Notes: generated by a model not told the origin, from the letters alone. Positions 9,004 through 18,173 are shown, counted from the stretch's first letter. The stretch is DNA of 64,000 nt from Cellulomonas terrae (GCF_007990265.1 NZ_BJWH01000018.1:29840-93839), one strand, 5' to 3'. A program made the numbers and translations.

Positions 9004-10866
9004 TCAGAGGCCCTGGCGCAAGGCCTCCACCCAGCCGCCCGTCGACGTGATGTCCGCGCCCTCGACCCCCGACTCGGCCGTGCAGCCGAAGCCGACCACC
9101 CAGGTGCCGTCCGCGAGCTCGACCTGACCCAGCGACATCGGGGCGGGCAGACCCGCGAGCATCCGCCCGAGAGCACCGGGCGAGAGCCGCCAGACCTCGC
9201 CCGCGATCGGGGCACCCGCCCCCGGGCCGGCACGCACCAGGCCCGGCTTGCGAGGCTGGGTGTCGAGCGCGACCAGGCGGTAGGCGTCGGACGTGCGGAC
9301 GGTGCGGACGAACCTGGCACCGAGCTCCTCGAGCTCGGCGTTCAGCGGCTGGCCGCGCAGGTGGGCGCCGACGACGAGGACGTCCACCCCGGCCCCGACG
9401 AGGAGCCGAGGCGTGCCGGGGGTGTCGTCCGAGCTCGCCAGCAGGCGGGCGGCCAGGTCGAGAGCGAGCTGGTCGTCGAACGCGCGGGACAGGACGGTGA
9501 TCCCGAACGGGCCTCCGTCGGCCTCGCCGGCGGGGATCGCGACGGCCGCCATGTCGAGGAGGTTCACGAAGTTCGTGTAGGTGCCCAGACGGCGGTTGAT
9601 GGTCACCGGGGCGGCCTGCACCGCGGCGATCGTCGGGTGCTCGGTGGTGGTCGGCAGCAGCAGCAGGTCGCAGCCGTCCAGGACCGCGGCGGCCTCCACC
9701 TTCGCCGCGGCGAGCCGCGCACGGTCGGCGACATAGGCGTGCGCCGGGGTGTCGCGGCCGGACAGGATGATCGACCGCACGGTCGGATCCGCGTCGGGGG
9801 CCGCGGCGAGGAACGTGCCGACGGCTTCGTAGCGCTCGGCGACGATCGCGCCGTCGTAGAGCAGCCGCGCGGCGTCGAGCATGCCGGAGATGTCCACCGT
9901 CCTGACCTGCGCACCGGTCGCACTCACTGCGTGCACCGCGGTGTCGAACGCCGCCCGCCAGCCGGGCGACAGCAGTGCGAGGTCCTCGTCCCGCGGCACT
10001 GCGACCACAGGAGCGGACCGCAGGCCGAGGCGCACGTCCACGGGCCAGTCCCGGCGCACCGGGTCGAGCGGGTCGGTGCCGATCATCGTGCGGGTGGCCA
10101 GGACGCCCAGGTCGAGGTCACGCGTGAAGGTCGTCACGACGTCGTAGCTGCGGCAGGCGGGGACGACGCCGGTGGTCGGGACGAGGCCGAGCGTCGACTT
10201 GATGCCGACGAGTCCCCCGAACGCCGCCGGGACGCGACCGGAGCCGGCCGTGTCGGTGCCGATGCCGATGTCCGCGATGCCGAGCGCGACCGCGACCGCC
10301 GACCCGGAGCTCGACCCACCGGAGACACGCTCCGGCAGGGTGGCGTGCCGCACGGCGCCGTACGGGCTGCGGACACCGACCAGCCCGGTCGCGAACTGGT
10401 CGAGGTTCGTCTTGCCGAGCACGACGGCACCCGCGTCGACCAGCGCCTGGACGGCCGGCGCGCTCGCACGGGCCGGGCCGGGTCGCCCTGCGGGGTCGGC
10501 CGCGAACGACGGGCACGCCGCCGTCGTCGGGAACCCGTCGACGTCGACGTTGTCCTTCACCGCGAGCGTGAGCCCGGCCAGCGGCAGCACCGCGCCCGCG
10601 GCGAGCCGCGCGTCGACCGCTCGGGCCGCGGCGATCGCCGACTCCTCGGGCAGCAGCGCGATCCACACCTCGGGCCGGTCCACCTCGGCGATCCGGGCAT
10701 AGGCGCGGCGCACCCGTGCCTCGGCAGCACCGACGGACGCGTCGAGGTCCGGCTGGGACGAGTCGTCCACGACGAACGGCGTCGGGAGGGTCCCGCCCCC
10801 CGTCACGCCGTCGGTACCGGTCATCCCGTCGGTGCTGGTCACGTCGCCCATGGTCGTCCGCGTCAC
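9004..10866 (-). CDS. atzF: allophanate hydrolase
   Basis: A 620-residue allophanate hydrolase, cytoplasmic, splitting allophanate (urea-1-carboxylate) into ammonia and CO2, the second step of ATP-dependent urea breakdown. The amidase-signature domain shows the Ser-cisSer-Lys triad: Lys104 (AVKDNVD), the GGSSSGSA block (183-190) and Ser209 in GTDTAGSGR. A C-terminal AtzF-type domain follows from about residue 480. The GTG start overlaps the urea carboxylase stop (GTGA), so the two enzymes are translationally coupled. The first 25 or so residues are Thr/Gly-rich, and a later Met could also serve as start. Confidence 0.95.
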   Translation of the reverse strand: MTRTTMGDVTSTDGMTGTDGVTGGGTLPTPFVVDDSSQPDLDASVGAAEARVRRAYARIAEVDRPEVWIALLPEESAIAAARAVDARLAAGAVLPLAGLTLAVKDNVDVDGFPTTAACPSFAADPAGRPGPARASAPAVQALVDAGAVVLGKTNLDQFATGLVGVRSPYGAVRHATLPERVSGGSSSGSAVAVALGIADIGIGTDTAGSGRVPAAFGGLVGIKSTLGLVPTTGVVPACRSYDVVTTFTRDLDLGVLATRTMIGTDPLDPVRRDWPVDVRLGLRSAPVVAVPRDEDLALLSPGWRAAFDTAVHAVSATGAQVRTVDISGMLDAARLLYDGAIVAERYEAVGTFLAAAPDADPTVRSIILSGRDTPAHAYVADRARLAAAKVEAAAVLDGCDLLLLPTTTEHPTIAAVQAAPVTINRRLGTYTNFVNLLDMAAVAIPAGEADGGPFGITVLSRAFDDQLALDLAARLLASSDDTPGTPRLLVGAGVDVLVVGAHLRGQPLNAELEELGARFVRTVRTSDAYRLVALDTQPRKPGLVRAGPGAGAPIAGEVWRLSPGALGRMLAGLPAPMSLGQVELADGTWVVGFGCTAESGVEGADITSTGGWVEALRQGL

Positions 10867-13800
10867 GCGCCCACCGCCAGGATCGCCAGCGGCGCGCCCG
10901 GAGCGACGTGCTGACCCGGTTCGACGAGCACCTTCAGCACGGTGCCGTCGGCGGGCGCCGCGACGCCGAGCTCGAGCTTCATGGCCTCGAGCGCGATGAG
11001 CAGATCCCCCTCCCTGACCTGCTCCCCGGCCCGCGCCTCGATCCGCCAGACGCTCCCGACCATCGGCGCCTCGACCAGCACGCAGCCGTCGAGCAGCTCG
11101 ACCTCCCCCGGACCGGCGCCGAGGTCACCGGAGTGCGCAGGCTCCGCCTCGTCGGCCGAGTCGAGCTCGCCCGCGAGCGCCCAGGCGGCGCGCTCGTCGG
11201 CGAAGGCGGCGGCCTGCCGGAACTGGAACTCGGCGATGTCGTCGGCGTGCTCGGCGAGCATGTCCAGGTGCTCGCGGTAGGAGAACGTGCCGTGCTCGAC
11301 CTCGACGTCGAGGCGCCCGGACGCGAAGGCGTCGCGCTGGGCGAGCAGCTCGTCGGCGGTGACGGGGTGCCAGACGACCCGGTCGAAGAACCGGAGCAGC
11401 CACGGCTTGCCGGGTTCGAACACCCCGCGCTGCCGGTGCCCGGACCAGATGGGCACGGTCCGGCCGACGAGCTGGTAGCCGCCGGGTGAGTCCATCCCGT
11501 AGACGCACAGGTACTGACCGCCCAGGCCGACGGTGTCCGCGGCGGTCCAGGTGCGCGCCGGGTTGTACTTGGTGGTCATGAGGCGGTGCCGCGGGTCGAG
11601 CGGGACTGCCAGCGGCGCGCCGAGGTAGACGTCGCCGAGGCCGAGCACCAGGTACTCGGCGGCCATCATCGTGTCGAACACGTCGTCGGTGGACGGCAGG
11701 CCGTTGATGCGGCGCACGAACTCGATGTTCGAGGGCAGCCACGGCGCGTCCGGGCGGACGCCGGCCTGGTACCGGGCGACGGCCTCCGCGATCACGGGGT
11801 CGTCGAACGACAGCGGCAGGTGGATCCGCCGGCTCGGCACCACCAGGTCCTCCGTCGCGGGCAGCGACGCCTCCAGACCGACCAGGACGTCGACCAGCGC
11901 GCGCACCGAGATGACCGACGGGTCCACGTGCACGTGCAGGCTGCGGACGCCGGGCGTGATGTCGATGACGCCCGGGGTGCCCTTCAGGGCCTCGCCGAGC
12001 GCGTGCACACGCATCCGCAGGCCGAGGTCGAGCACCATCGGGCCGTACTCGACGAGCACGTTGTCGTCGCCGCCGCGCAGGTAGACGACGTCGGGCGTGC
12101 CGGCGACCCGGGCGAGCACCCCGTCGTCACCGTCGGGGCCGGTGAGCACGTCCGGGCCGAGGTGCGCGGACGCGCGCAGGGCGTCGTCGGTGCGCAGCGC
12201 GTCGGCGGTGGCGTCGGGCACCGGCACCAGCCGGACCGTGTCGCCGGGGCGGATCTGGCCCATCTTCCAGCGGTGGCCGACGACGACGGTCAGCGGGCAG
12301 GCGAACCCGCCGAGGCTCGGGCCGTCGGGACCGAGCAGGATCGGGGTGTCGCCGGAGACGTTCAGCGCGCCGACCGAGTACGGGTTGTCGTGCAGGTTCG
12401 ACGGGTGCAGGCCGGCCTCACCCCCGTCGGGGCGCGCCCACTGCGGCTTCGGTCCGGTCAGCCGGATGCCGGTGCGGTTGGCGTGCGTCTGCACCTGCCA
12501 CGTCGCGGCGTAGAACATCTCCATGTCCGCGGGCGTGAAGTACGACGGCGCCGGCTGCGGTCCCTCCTGGACCGCGACCTCCCACTCGTGCACCAGCTGC
12601 GGGCGGACGTCCTCGGGCACGGCGACGGGCGGGGCTCCGAGCGGGACCCCGGGCACGAGGGTGTCGCCGACGACGAGCGCGCGGCCGGTGTACCCGCCGA
12701 ACCCGCCCATCGAGAAGGTCGACGCCGAGCCGAGGTAGAGCGGCACGTCGAGCCCGCCGCGCAGCAGGACGTAGGTGCGCAGGCCGGCGTCGTGGGGTGC
12801 GCCGACGTCGAGCACGCCCCCGGCGGGCACGGTCACGGGCTCCCACTGCGGCACGGGCTCTCCGTCGACCGTCACCGGCGCGGGCGCGCCCGTGACGCAG
12901 ACGACCGTCTCGTGGCTGAACCGCAGGCGCGGTCCGGTCAGCGTGCACTCCAGGCCCGGTGCTCCCTCGGGGTTGCCCAGCGCGCGGTTGCCCAGCCGGA
13001 ACGAGAGGTCGTCCATCGGCCCCGACGGGGAGATGCCCACGTCCCAGAAGCCGAGCCTGCCGGGCCAGTCCTGCACGGTCGTCATCACGCCCGGGCGAAC
13101 GACGTCGATGAAGGGCTCGTCGTCGGTGACGCCCGCCAGCGTCCCGGTCGTGTGCGTCGCGGCGAGCACGTCGGGCAGGCCGACCGCCTCGCGCAGGAGC
13201 GGGAGGTTGGTCTGCACGCCGGTGAACCGGGTGGCCGCGAGCGCGCGGCGGGACGCCGCGAACGCCTCGGTGCGACCGGCCGCGTGCACGATGACCTTGG
13301 CGAGCATCGGGTCGTAGTGGCTGGTCACCTGCTGCCCGGTCTCGGCCCACGCGTCGACGCGGACGGACGGGTCCTCGGGGTAGACGACCTCGGTGAGCAG
13401 CCCGGCGCTCGGCTGGTAGTCCTTGCGGGGGTCCTCTGCGTAGACGCGGACCTCGACGGCGTGACCCTCGATGGCCGGACCCTCGTCGGGCACCTCGTCC
13501 AGGAACGACGACTCGCCCTGCGCGAGCCGCAGCATCCACGCGACGAGATCGACGCGGGTCACGGCCTCGGTCACCGGGTGCTCGACCTGCAGGCGGGTGT
13601 TGACCTCGAGGAACGACGCCTCGCCGCGGTCGACGTCGTACACGTACTCGACCGTGCCGGCGGACCGGTAGGACACCGACGCCGTGAGGGCTCGGGCGGA
13701 CTCGTGGAGCATGGCGCGCACGTCGTCGGGAAGCCCGGGTGCCGGCGCCTCCTCGACCACCTTCTGGTTGCGCCGCTGCAACGAGCAGTCGCGGTCCCCC

Positions 13801-14468
13801 AGGCTCACCACCCGGCCGGCCCCGTCGCCGAACACCTGCACCTCGAGGTGCCGCGCGCGGGACACGAACCGCTCCAGGAACACCCCGGCGCTGCCGAAGC
13901 TGGCTGCCGCGAGGCGCTGCACACGGTCGAACGCCGTCACGAGCTCGTCGGCGTCGGCACACGCCTGCATGCCGATCCCCCCGCCGCCGCCGACGGCCTT
14001 GACCATGACGGGGTAGCCGACGACGGACGCCGCGGCGAGCGCCTCGTCGACGGACTCCAGCAGCCCGCTGCCGGCGACGAGCGGGACGCCCGCCGCCTGC
14101 GCGGCCTCGCGCGCCTGGTGCTTGTCGCCGAACACCGACAGGTGCGCCGCCGTCGGCCCGACGAACGCCAGGCCTGCCGCCTCGACCTCGCGGGCGAACT
14201 GCGCGTTCTCGGACAGGAACCCGTACCCGGGGTGGATCGCGCCGGCGCCGGTCTCCGCCGCGGCGTGCAGCACGAGCTCCGGCCGCAGGTAGCTCTCGCT
14301 GGCGGCGGCGGGTCCGAGACGCACCGCGACGTCCGCGAGCCGTACGTGCGGGGCCGCCGCGTCCGCGTCGGAGTACACGGCGACGGTCTTGAGGCCGAGG
14401 TCGCGCGCGCTGCGCAGGATGCGGACGGCGATCTCGCCGCGGTTGGCCACGAGCAGGGTGTCGAACAC
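10863..14468 (-). CDS. uca: urea carboxylase (biotin-dependent)
   Basis: A 1201-residue single-chain urea carboxylase that makes allophanate from urea, bicarbonate and ATP. Domain order: biotin carboxylase with ATP-grasp glycine loop (1-450), a KipA/AHS2 domain (about 455-760), a KipI/AHS1 domain (about 770-990), and a C-terminal biotinyl domain with the biotin Lys at about 1164 (EAMKLE instead of EAMKM). Followed by coupled atzF. Some homologues prefer guanidine; here there is no guanidine riboswitch, no UAAP1/UAAP2 accessory genes, and the promoter matches that of the urea transporter, which favours urea. A TATACA -10 box about 60 bases upstream and a GlnR-like operator precede it. Confidence 0.94.
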   Translation of the reverse strand: MFDTLLVANRGEIAVRILRSARDLGLKTVAVYSDADAAAPHVRLADVAVRLGPAAASESYLRPELVLHAAAETGAGAIHPGYGFLSENAQFAREVEAAGLAFVGPTAAHLSVFGDKHQAREAAQAAGVPLVAGSGLLESVDEALAAASVVGYPVMVKAVGGGGGIGMQACADADELVTAFDRVQRLAAASFGSAGVFLERFVSRARHLEVQVFGDGAGRVVSLGDRDCSLQRRNQKVVEEAPAPGLPDDVRAMLHESARALTASVSYRSAGTVEYVYDVDRGEASFLEVNTRLQVEHPVTEAVTRVDLVAWMLRLAQGESSFLDEVPDEGPAIEGHAVEVRVYAEDPRKDYQPSAGLLTEVVYPEDPSVRVDAWAETGQQVTSHYDPMLAKVIVHAAGRTEAFAASRRALAATRFTGVQTNLPLLREAVGLPDVLAATHTTGTLAGVTDDEPFIDVVRPGVMTTVQDWPGRLGFWDVGISPSGPMDDLSFRLGNRALGNPEGAPGLECTLTGPRLRFSHETVVCVTGAPAPVTVDGEPVPQWEPVTVPAGGVLDVGAPHDAGLRTYVLLRGGLDVPLYLGSASTFSMGGFGGYTGRALVVGDTLVPGVPLGAPPVAVPEDVRPQLVHEWEVAVQEGPQPAPSYFTPADMEMFYAATWQVQTHANRTGIRLTGPKPQWARPDGGEAGLHPSNLHDNPYSVGALNVSGDTPILLGPDGPSLGGFACPLTVVVGHRWKMGQIRPGDTVRLVPVPDATADALRTDDALRASAHLGPDVLTGPDGDDGVLARVAGTPDVVYLRGGDDNVLVEYGPMVLDLGLRMRVHALGEALKGTPGVIDITPGVRSLHVHVDPSVISVRALVDVLVGLEASLPATEDLVVPSRRIHLPLSFDDPVIAEAVARYQAGVRPDAPWLPSNIEFVRRINGLPSTDDVFDTMMAAEYLVLGLGDVYLGAPLAVPLDPRHRLMTTKYNPARTWTAADTVGLGGQYLCVYGMDSPGGYQLVGRTVPIWSGHRQRGVFEPGKPWLLRFFDRVVWHPVTADELLAQRDAFASGRLDVEVEHGTFSYREHLDMLAEHADDIAEFQFRQAAAFADERAAWALAGELDSADEAEPAHSGDLGAGPGEVELLDGCVLVEAPMVGSVWRIEARAGEQVREGDLLIALEAMKLELGVAAPADGTVLKVLVEPGQHVAPGAPLAILAVGA

Positions 14469-14527
14469 GGCGTCCCCCGGGTGCGGTCGTGCGTGGGCCG
14501 CGCCCCCGTCGGGCGTCCGGCGCGGGA

Positions 14528-14533
14528 TGTATA
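14528..14533 (-). promoter_or_regulatory. -10 box of the uca-atzF operon
   Basis: TATACA on the minus strand inside the palindrome GTATAC. No good -35 hexamer is seen, as expected of an activator-dependent promoter. The start codon is about 60 bases downstream. The same TATACA occurs before urtA. Confidence 0.65.
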
Positions 14534-14565
14534 CACCCCGGTATCCGGCACGCTAGAGACGCCGT

Positions 14566-14603
14566 GTTTCCCGGCCCACGCGCTCGCGTAAACGGTGCGT
14601 TAC
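14566..14603 (-). promoter_or_regulatory. GlnR-like operator upstream of uca
   Basis: On the minus strand four 5-mers lie exactly 11 bases apart: GTAAC, TTTAC, GCGTG, GAAAC, each separated by six bases. This matches the GTNAC-n6-GAAAC array bound by actinobacterial GlnR. The array touches the stop codon of the upstream tetR gene. It shares CCGTTTACGCG with the urtA operator. Confidence 0.65.
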
Positions 14604-15199
14604 GCCTTCCCGTCCGCGGTCAGCTGCGCGGCGACCGCAGCCACGTAGCGCGCGAGCGTCGCCCGGTCCGGGGCGGGGAAGGGCTCCTCGGCGACCATGA
14701 CGTGGTGCATCGCGGCGGTGAGCAGGAAGCCGAAGGCCGCGACGTCCACGTCGGCGCGCACGTCACCGTCCCGCTGCCGAGCCGCGAGGAAGTCCGTCAT
14801 CACGCCGGCCCACGACCGGGTGACGCCGGCGTCGACCGCGAGCTGGAGGGGACCGTCCTCCCGCGGCGAGCGGGCGAGATGGGCGACGAGCGCGGGCGCG
14901 TCCGACGCGAGGTGCAGGTCGGAGAACTCCATGAGCCGGTCGCCGAGGTCGCCCCCCGACCGCGCCGCCCACGCGTCCAGGTCCCGGGCCAGGTCGCCGA
15001 GCGAGCGCCAGGTCAGCTCCCGCAGGAGCTCCTCGCGCGACGGGAACGCCTTGTAGGACATGCCGACCGCCATGCCGGCCTCGGCGGCGAGCGCGCGCAT
15101 CGTCAGCCCGTCCACGCCGTCGCGGGCGATCAGCGTGCGCGCGTGCGCGAGGAGCGTCTCGCGCAGGCCGTCGACGTCCAGCGGCGGTCGGGGGGTCAC
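14600..15199 (-). CDS. TetR-family transcriptional regulator
   Basis: A 199-residue repressor-type protein: N-terminal HTH (about 25-65, with the MSYKAFPSREEL helix) and an all-helical ligand domain. The GTG start has AGGAG 5 bases upstream. It is divergent from a membrane protein gene, and the space between holds two overlapping GAAC-n4-GTTC dyads, so it probably represses itself and that neighbour. Although it lies upstream of uca on the same strand, uca has its own promoter. Confidence 0.88.
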   Translation of the reverse strand: MTPRPPLDVDGLRETLLAHARTLIARDGVDGLTMRALAAEAGMAVGMSYKAFPSREELLRELTWRSLGDLARDLDAWAARSGGDLGDRLMEFSDLHLASDAPALVAHLARSPREDGPLQLAVDAGVTRSWAGVMTDFLAARQRDGDVRADVDVAAFGFLLTAAMHHVMVAEEPFPAPDRATLARYVAAVAAQLTADGKA

Positions 15200-15214
15200 A
15201 GGCTCTCCTGTTCG

Positions 15215-15244
15215 TTGACACCAGAAAGTAACATGAACTACCGT
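15215..15244 (+). promoter_or_regulatory. promoter of the membrane protein gene
   Basis: TTGACA (15215-15220), an 18-base gap and TACCGT (15239-15244). The -10 box is inside the first TetR dyad, so repressor binding would block polymerase. Confidence 0.5.
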
Positions 15245-15261
15245 TCATGAACTCTTGTTCA
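15232..15261. promoter_or_regulatory. double TetR operator (GAAC-n4-GTTC dyads)
   Basis: CATGAAC-TACC-GTTCATG (15232-15249) is a perfect 7-bp inverted repeat, and TGAAC-TCTT-GTTCA (15248-15261) follows 14 bases on. Both lie between the divergent tetR and membrane protein genes. The GAAC-n4-GTTC core resembles an actinobacterial LexA box, but the usual TC/GA flanks are missing. Confidence 0.6.
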
Positions 15262-15285
15262 CGATTCGCTCGGAGGGTGCCCACC

Positions 15286-15861
15286 ATGAGCACGACAGAA
15301 GCCCGCGTCACGGTCCGCTCGACTGCCGTCCGGACCTGGGCGCTCCTGGCATGGGTCGCCCTCGGGGCTGCCACCGGCGTGCTCGCGATCCTGCCGGGCG
15401 ACGGCGAGGGGCTGACCAGCATGCAGCCGACGACGGTGATCGGCATCGCCGTCCTGGGGTACCTGGCCGCAGCGGTCGCCGGGCGGCGGTGGGTCGGGTG
15501 GGTCGGCGCGTGGACGTTCGCGGTCCTCGTCGTGCTCGCCGGGCTCCTGGACGTCCCCCGGACCATCGTCTTCGTGACCTCAGGCGTGATCCTCACCGGC
15601 ATCGGGCTCGTCCTGCGCCCACGGCTCACCGTTCCCCAGGCGCTCGCCGCCGCCGGCTACCTGGGCGTCGCCCTGGTCGCCCTGCTGCTCGCTCCTCGCG
15701 TCGGGCTCGCGATTGCCGGGCTCGCACTGGCCACGCACGTGGTCTGGGACGTCATCCACTTCCGCCGCGACGCCGTCGTCAACCGGTCGCTCGCGCTGTG
15801 GTGCATCGGGCTGGACCTGGTCGTCGGCGGGGCGTGCGTCGTGGCCGCGGTCGCCGGCTGA
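15286..15861 (+). CDS. hypothetical integral membrane protein
   Basis: A 191-residue protein with about six or seven hydrophobic helices covering nearly the whole chain after a short polar N-terminus; no catalytic motif is recognised. An ATG at 15286 with CGGAGGG 8 bases upstream is preferred to an in-frame ATG at 15247, which would lie inside the operator. Divergent from and probably controlled by the TetR regulator, so a TetR-regulated membrane function such as resistance or lipid handling is possible but not shown. Confidence 0.8.
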   Translation: MSTTEARVTVRSTAVRTWALLAWVALGAATGVLAILPGDGEGLTSMQPTTVIGIAVLGYLAAAVAGRRWVGWVGAWTFAVLVVLAGLLDVPRTIVFVTSGVILTGIGLVLRPRLTVPQALAAAGYLGVALVALLLAPRVGLAIAGLALATHVVWDVIHFRRDAVVNRSLALWCIGLDLVVGGACVVAAVAG

Positions 15862-15890
15862 CCCACGAGGCGGTGCGACGACCGCGGAGG

Positions 15891-16595
15891 TCAGCCCGCG
15901 AGCGCCATCCGGGTCATCGACTGCGTCGCGCGCTGCATGACGACCTCGAGCGACTCCCCCACGTGCTTGTGCAGGGCGGTCAGGGCCGACGGCAGCTCGC
16001 GGGCGAGGACCAGGGTGAGGATCTCGAGGTGCTCGTCGATGGTCGCGGTGATGCGGTCGGTCTCGACGAAGTCGTGCATGCGCACGGCGCGGATCTTCTG
16101 GTTCACGGTGACCAGGGCGCCGGTGAGCTGGGTGTTCCCCGACGACCGGGACAGCACCTGGTGGAAGCCCTCGTCGAAGAGCACGAAGCTCGCGTCGGGG
16201 TCGGGCGGAGCGTCACGGAGCTCGGCCCACTTCTCCCGCTCCGTGCGCAGGAGCTCCTCGTCGTGCCGGACCTGCGGGTTCTCGATGGCCCGGGCGATCC
16301 CGCGCAGCTCGAGGGTGATCCGCAGCTCGTAGAGGTTGCGCAGGTCCTCCAGGCTGGGCACGACGACGGCGTACCCGAAGTCGGTGCGCTCGACGAGCCC
16401 GTCGGACAGGAGCCGCGACAGGGCCTCCCGGACGGGGGTGCGCGACACGTCGAAGAGCTTGCCCAGCTTGGGTTCGGTGAGTCGCTCCCGCGGGGAGATG
16501 CGGCCGTTCAAGATCTCGTCGCGCAGCTGCTGATAGACCACGTCACGCAGCGACCGCGGATCCTCGGACAGCCCGGTCGTCCCACCCGTGCTCAT
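15891..16595 (-). CDS. GntR-family regulator, FCD subfamily
   Basis: A 234-residue regulator: N-terminal winged helix (LRDVVYQQLRDEIL through VSRTPVREALSRLL) and a C-terminal all-helical FCD ligand domain. It follows urtE by 25 bases on the same strand, so it might be the last gene of the urea transporter operon, but a TACGCT -10 box 8 bases before its ATG suggests its own leaderless promoter. It may tune urea uptake; FCD regulators usually sense organic acids, so this link is uncertain. Confidence 0.87.
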   Translation of the reverse strand: MSTGGTTGLSEDPRSLRDVVYQQLRDEILNGRISPRERLTEPKLGKLFDVSRTPVREALSRLLSDGLVERTDFGYAVVVPSLEDLRNLYELRITLELRGIARAIENPQVRHDEELLRTEREKWAELRDAPPDPDASFVLFDEGFHQVLSRSSGNTQLTGALVTVNQKIRAVRMHDFVETDRITATIDEHLEILTLVLARELPSALTALHKHVGESLEVVMQRATQSMTRMALAG

Positions 16596-16603
16596 GGTCA
16601 CGA

Positions 16604-16609
16604 AGCGTA
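16604..16609 (-). promoter_or_regulatory. -10 box of the GntR gene
   Basis: TACGCT on the minus strand, 8 bases before the ATG at 16595 and within the short urtE-gntR gap. Confidence 0.5.
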
Positions 16610-16620
16610 GACCCCCGTGC

Positions 16621-17313
16621 TCATAGGGCCATCGCGGCGCGCACGTCGGCCTCCTGGTCCGCGCCGCCGGCACCGGAGCGCGTGACCCGCCCGGACTCCA
16701 GCACGTAGTACTGCCCGGCCGCGCCGAGCGCGAACCCGACGTGCTGCTCGACGAGCAGCACGGACAGCCCACCGGCGCTGAGCGTCCCGATGGCGTCCTC
16801 GATCTCCTGCACCACGGACGGCTGGATGCCCTCGGTGGGCTCGTCGAGGATGAGGACGCGCGGCCCGGTCAGGAGGGCCCGGGCTATCGCGAGCTGCTGG
16901 CGCTGGCCACCGGACAGGAGACCTGCGCGTCGGCCGAGGAGCTCGCGCAGGGCGGGGAACAGGTCGAGCGCGTCGGCCATCCGGGACGCGCCGGCCGACC
17001 CGGCGCCGTCGGCGACGAGCTGGAGGTTCTCCCGTGCGGTGAGCTGCCCGAACGACTGCTGGCCCTGCGGCACGTAGGCCAGACCACGCCGCACCCGCTG
17101 GTGCGGCCGGAGGCGGGAGACGTCCTCGCCGAGCAGGGTCACGCGTCCGCTGCGCACCGGCAGCAGCCCGACGGCCGCCCGCAGGAGCGTCGTCTTGCCG
17201 GCGCCGTTGTGGCCCATGATCGCGGTCACCCCGCCGTCGGGCACCTCGACGTCGACACCGTGCACCACGGACGTCCGGCCGTAGCCGACGTGCACGCCGG
17301 TGAGCTGCAGCAT
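16621..17313 (-). CDS. urtE: urea ABC transporter ATP-binding protein UrtE
   Basis: A 230-residue ABC ATPase of the branched-chain-type family, second ATPase of the urea importer. Walker A GHNGAGKTT (about 34-42), signature LSGGQ and Walker B ILDEPTEGI are all intact. The ATG shares its A with the urtD stop (TGATG). Fifth of five genes whose order urtA-B-C-D-E identifies the system as urea-specific. Confidence 0.95.
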   Translation of the reverse strand: MLQLTGVHVGYGRTSVVHGVDVEVPDGGVTAIMGHNGAGKTTLLRAAVGLLPVRSGRVTLLGEDVSRLRPHQRVRRGLAYVPQGQQSFGQLTARENLQLVADGAGSAGASRMADALDLFPALRELLGRRAGLLSGGQRQQLAIARALLTGPRVLILDEPTEGIQPSVVQEIEDAIGTLSAGGLSVLLVEQHVGFALGAAGQYYVLESGRVTRSGAGGADQEADVRAAMAL

Positions 17314-18173
17314 CAGGACGCCTCCTTCGTAGAGCCCCGTGCACCGGCACCGCGGCCCAGGTACACCTCGACCACCTTCGGGTCGGCCTGCACCTGCGCG
17401 ACCGTCCCCTCGCTGAGCACGGACCCCTGGTGGAGCACGGTCACCGACGAGGCGAAGCTGCGCAGGAACTCCATGTCGTGCTCGACGACCACGACCGTGC
17501 GCTGCGCACCGATGCGTCGGAGCAGCTGCCCGGTCTCCTCCCGCTCGGCCTGGCTCATGCCGGCGACGGGCTCGTCGAGCAGCAGCAGCCGGGCGTCCTG
17601 GACGAGCAGCATCCCGATCTCCAGCCACTGCTTCTGCCCGTGCGCGAGCACCCCGGCGGGCAGGTCGCGCGCGTGCGTCAGGCCGACGGTCTCCAGCGCG
17701 GCCTCGACCGCCTCCGGGATCCCCTTGCGCCGCCGCAGCATGAGACGGGCCTTGCGACGCGACCCCGCGGCGATGTCGAGGTTCTGCAGCACGGTGAGCT
17801 CGTCGAACACGCTGGCCGTCTGGAACGTCCGGCCGACCCCGGCGCGTGCGACCTTGTGCGACGGCTTGCCGACGAGCTCGACCCCGCCGAACCGGATGGA
17901 CCCGGTCGCGGGCGCCAGCCCCGTGATGGCGTCGACGATCGTGGTCTTGCCGGCGCCGTTGGGTCCGATGAGGAACCGCAGGTCGCCCTGCGTCACCGTC
18001 AGGTCGACACCCGCGACGGCGACGAACCCGTCGAACACCACGCGCAGGTCGCGGATCTCCAGGTAGTCGTGCTTGAACCGGGCGTCGTCGGCGGCGATCA
18101 CCTGCTCCAGCGCGTCCGGGTCCAGCGACCCCTCGCCGATCAGGGGGGCGGCGGTGGTGGGCATCTCGCTCAT
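17313..18173 (-). CDS. urtD: urea ABC transporter ATP-binding protein UrtD
   Basis: A 286-residue ABC ATPase. An N-terminal extension of about 45 residues precedes Walker A GPNGAGKTT (about 74-82); the signature segment reads LAHGQKQWLEIG, as in UrtD/LivG proteins that lack a canonical LSGGQ, followed by Walker B LLLLDEP. ATG overlaps the urtC stop (ATGA). Partners with UrtE beneath the UrtB/UrtC permease. Confidence 0.95.
   Translation of the reverse strand: MSEMPTTAAPLIGEGSLDPDALEQVIAADDARFKHDYLEIRDLRVVFDGFVAVAGVDLTVTQGDLRFLIGPNGAGKTTIVDAITGLAPATGSIRFGGVELVGKPSHKVARAGVGRTFQTASVFDELTVLQNLDIAAGSRRKARLMLRRRKGIPEAVEAALETVGLTHARDLPAGVLAHGQKQWLEIGMLLVQDARLLLLDEPVAGMSQAEREETGQLLRRIGAQRTVVVVEHDMEFLRSFASSVTVLHQGSVLSEGTVAQVQADPKVVEVYLGRGAGARGSTKEAS

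Noticed and set aside
11586..14591. Long open frame (about 1000 codons) opposite urea carboxylase, and similar long frames opposite other genes
   Set aside because: These are antisense shadows produced by high GC; they show no recognisable domain, no starts with promoters, and Arg/His-rich composition.
14469..14599. Guanidine-I riboswitch before urea carboxylase
   Set aside because: The expected leader is only about 50 bases after the -10 box and contains no ykkC consensus; the region is explained by the GlnR-like array.
15232..15261. LexA (SOS) boxes
   Set aside because: The GAAC-n4-GTTC core fits but flanks are not TC...GA, neither neighbour is a known SOS gene, and an adjacent TetR gene explains the site better. 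Kept only as an alternative.
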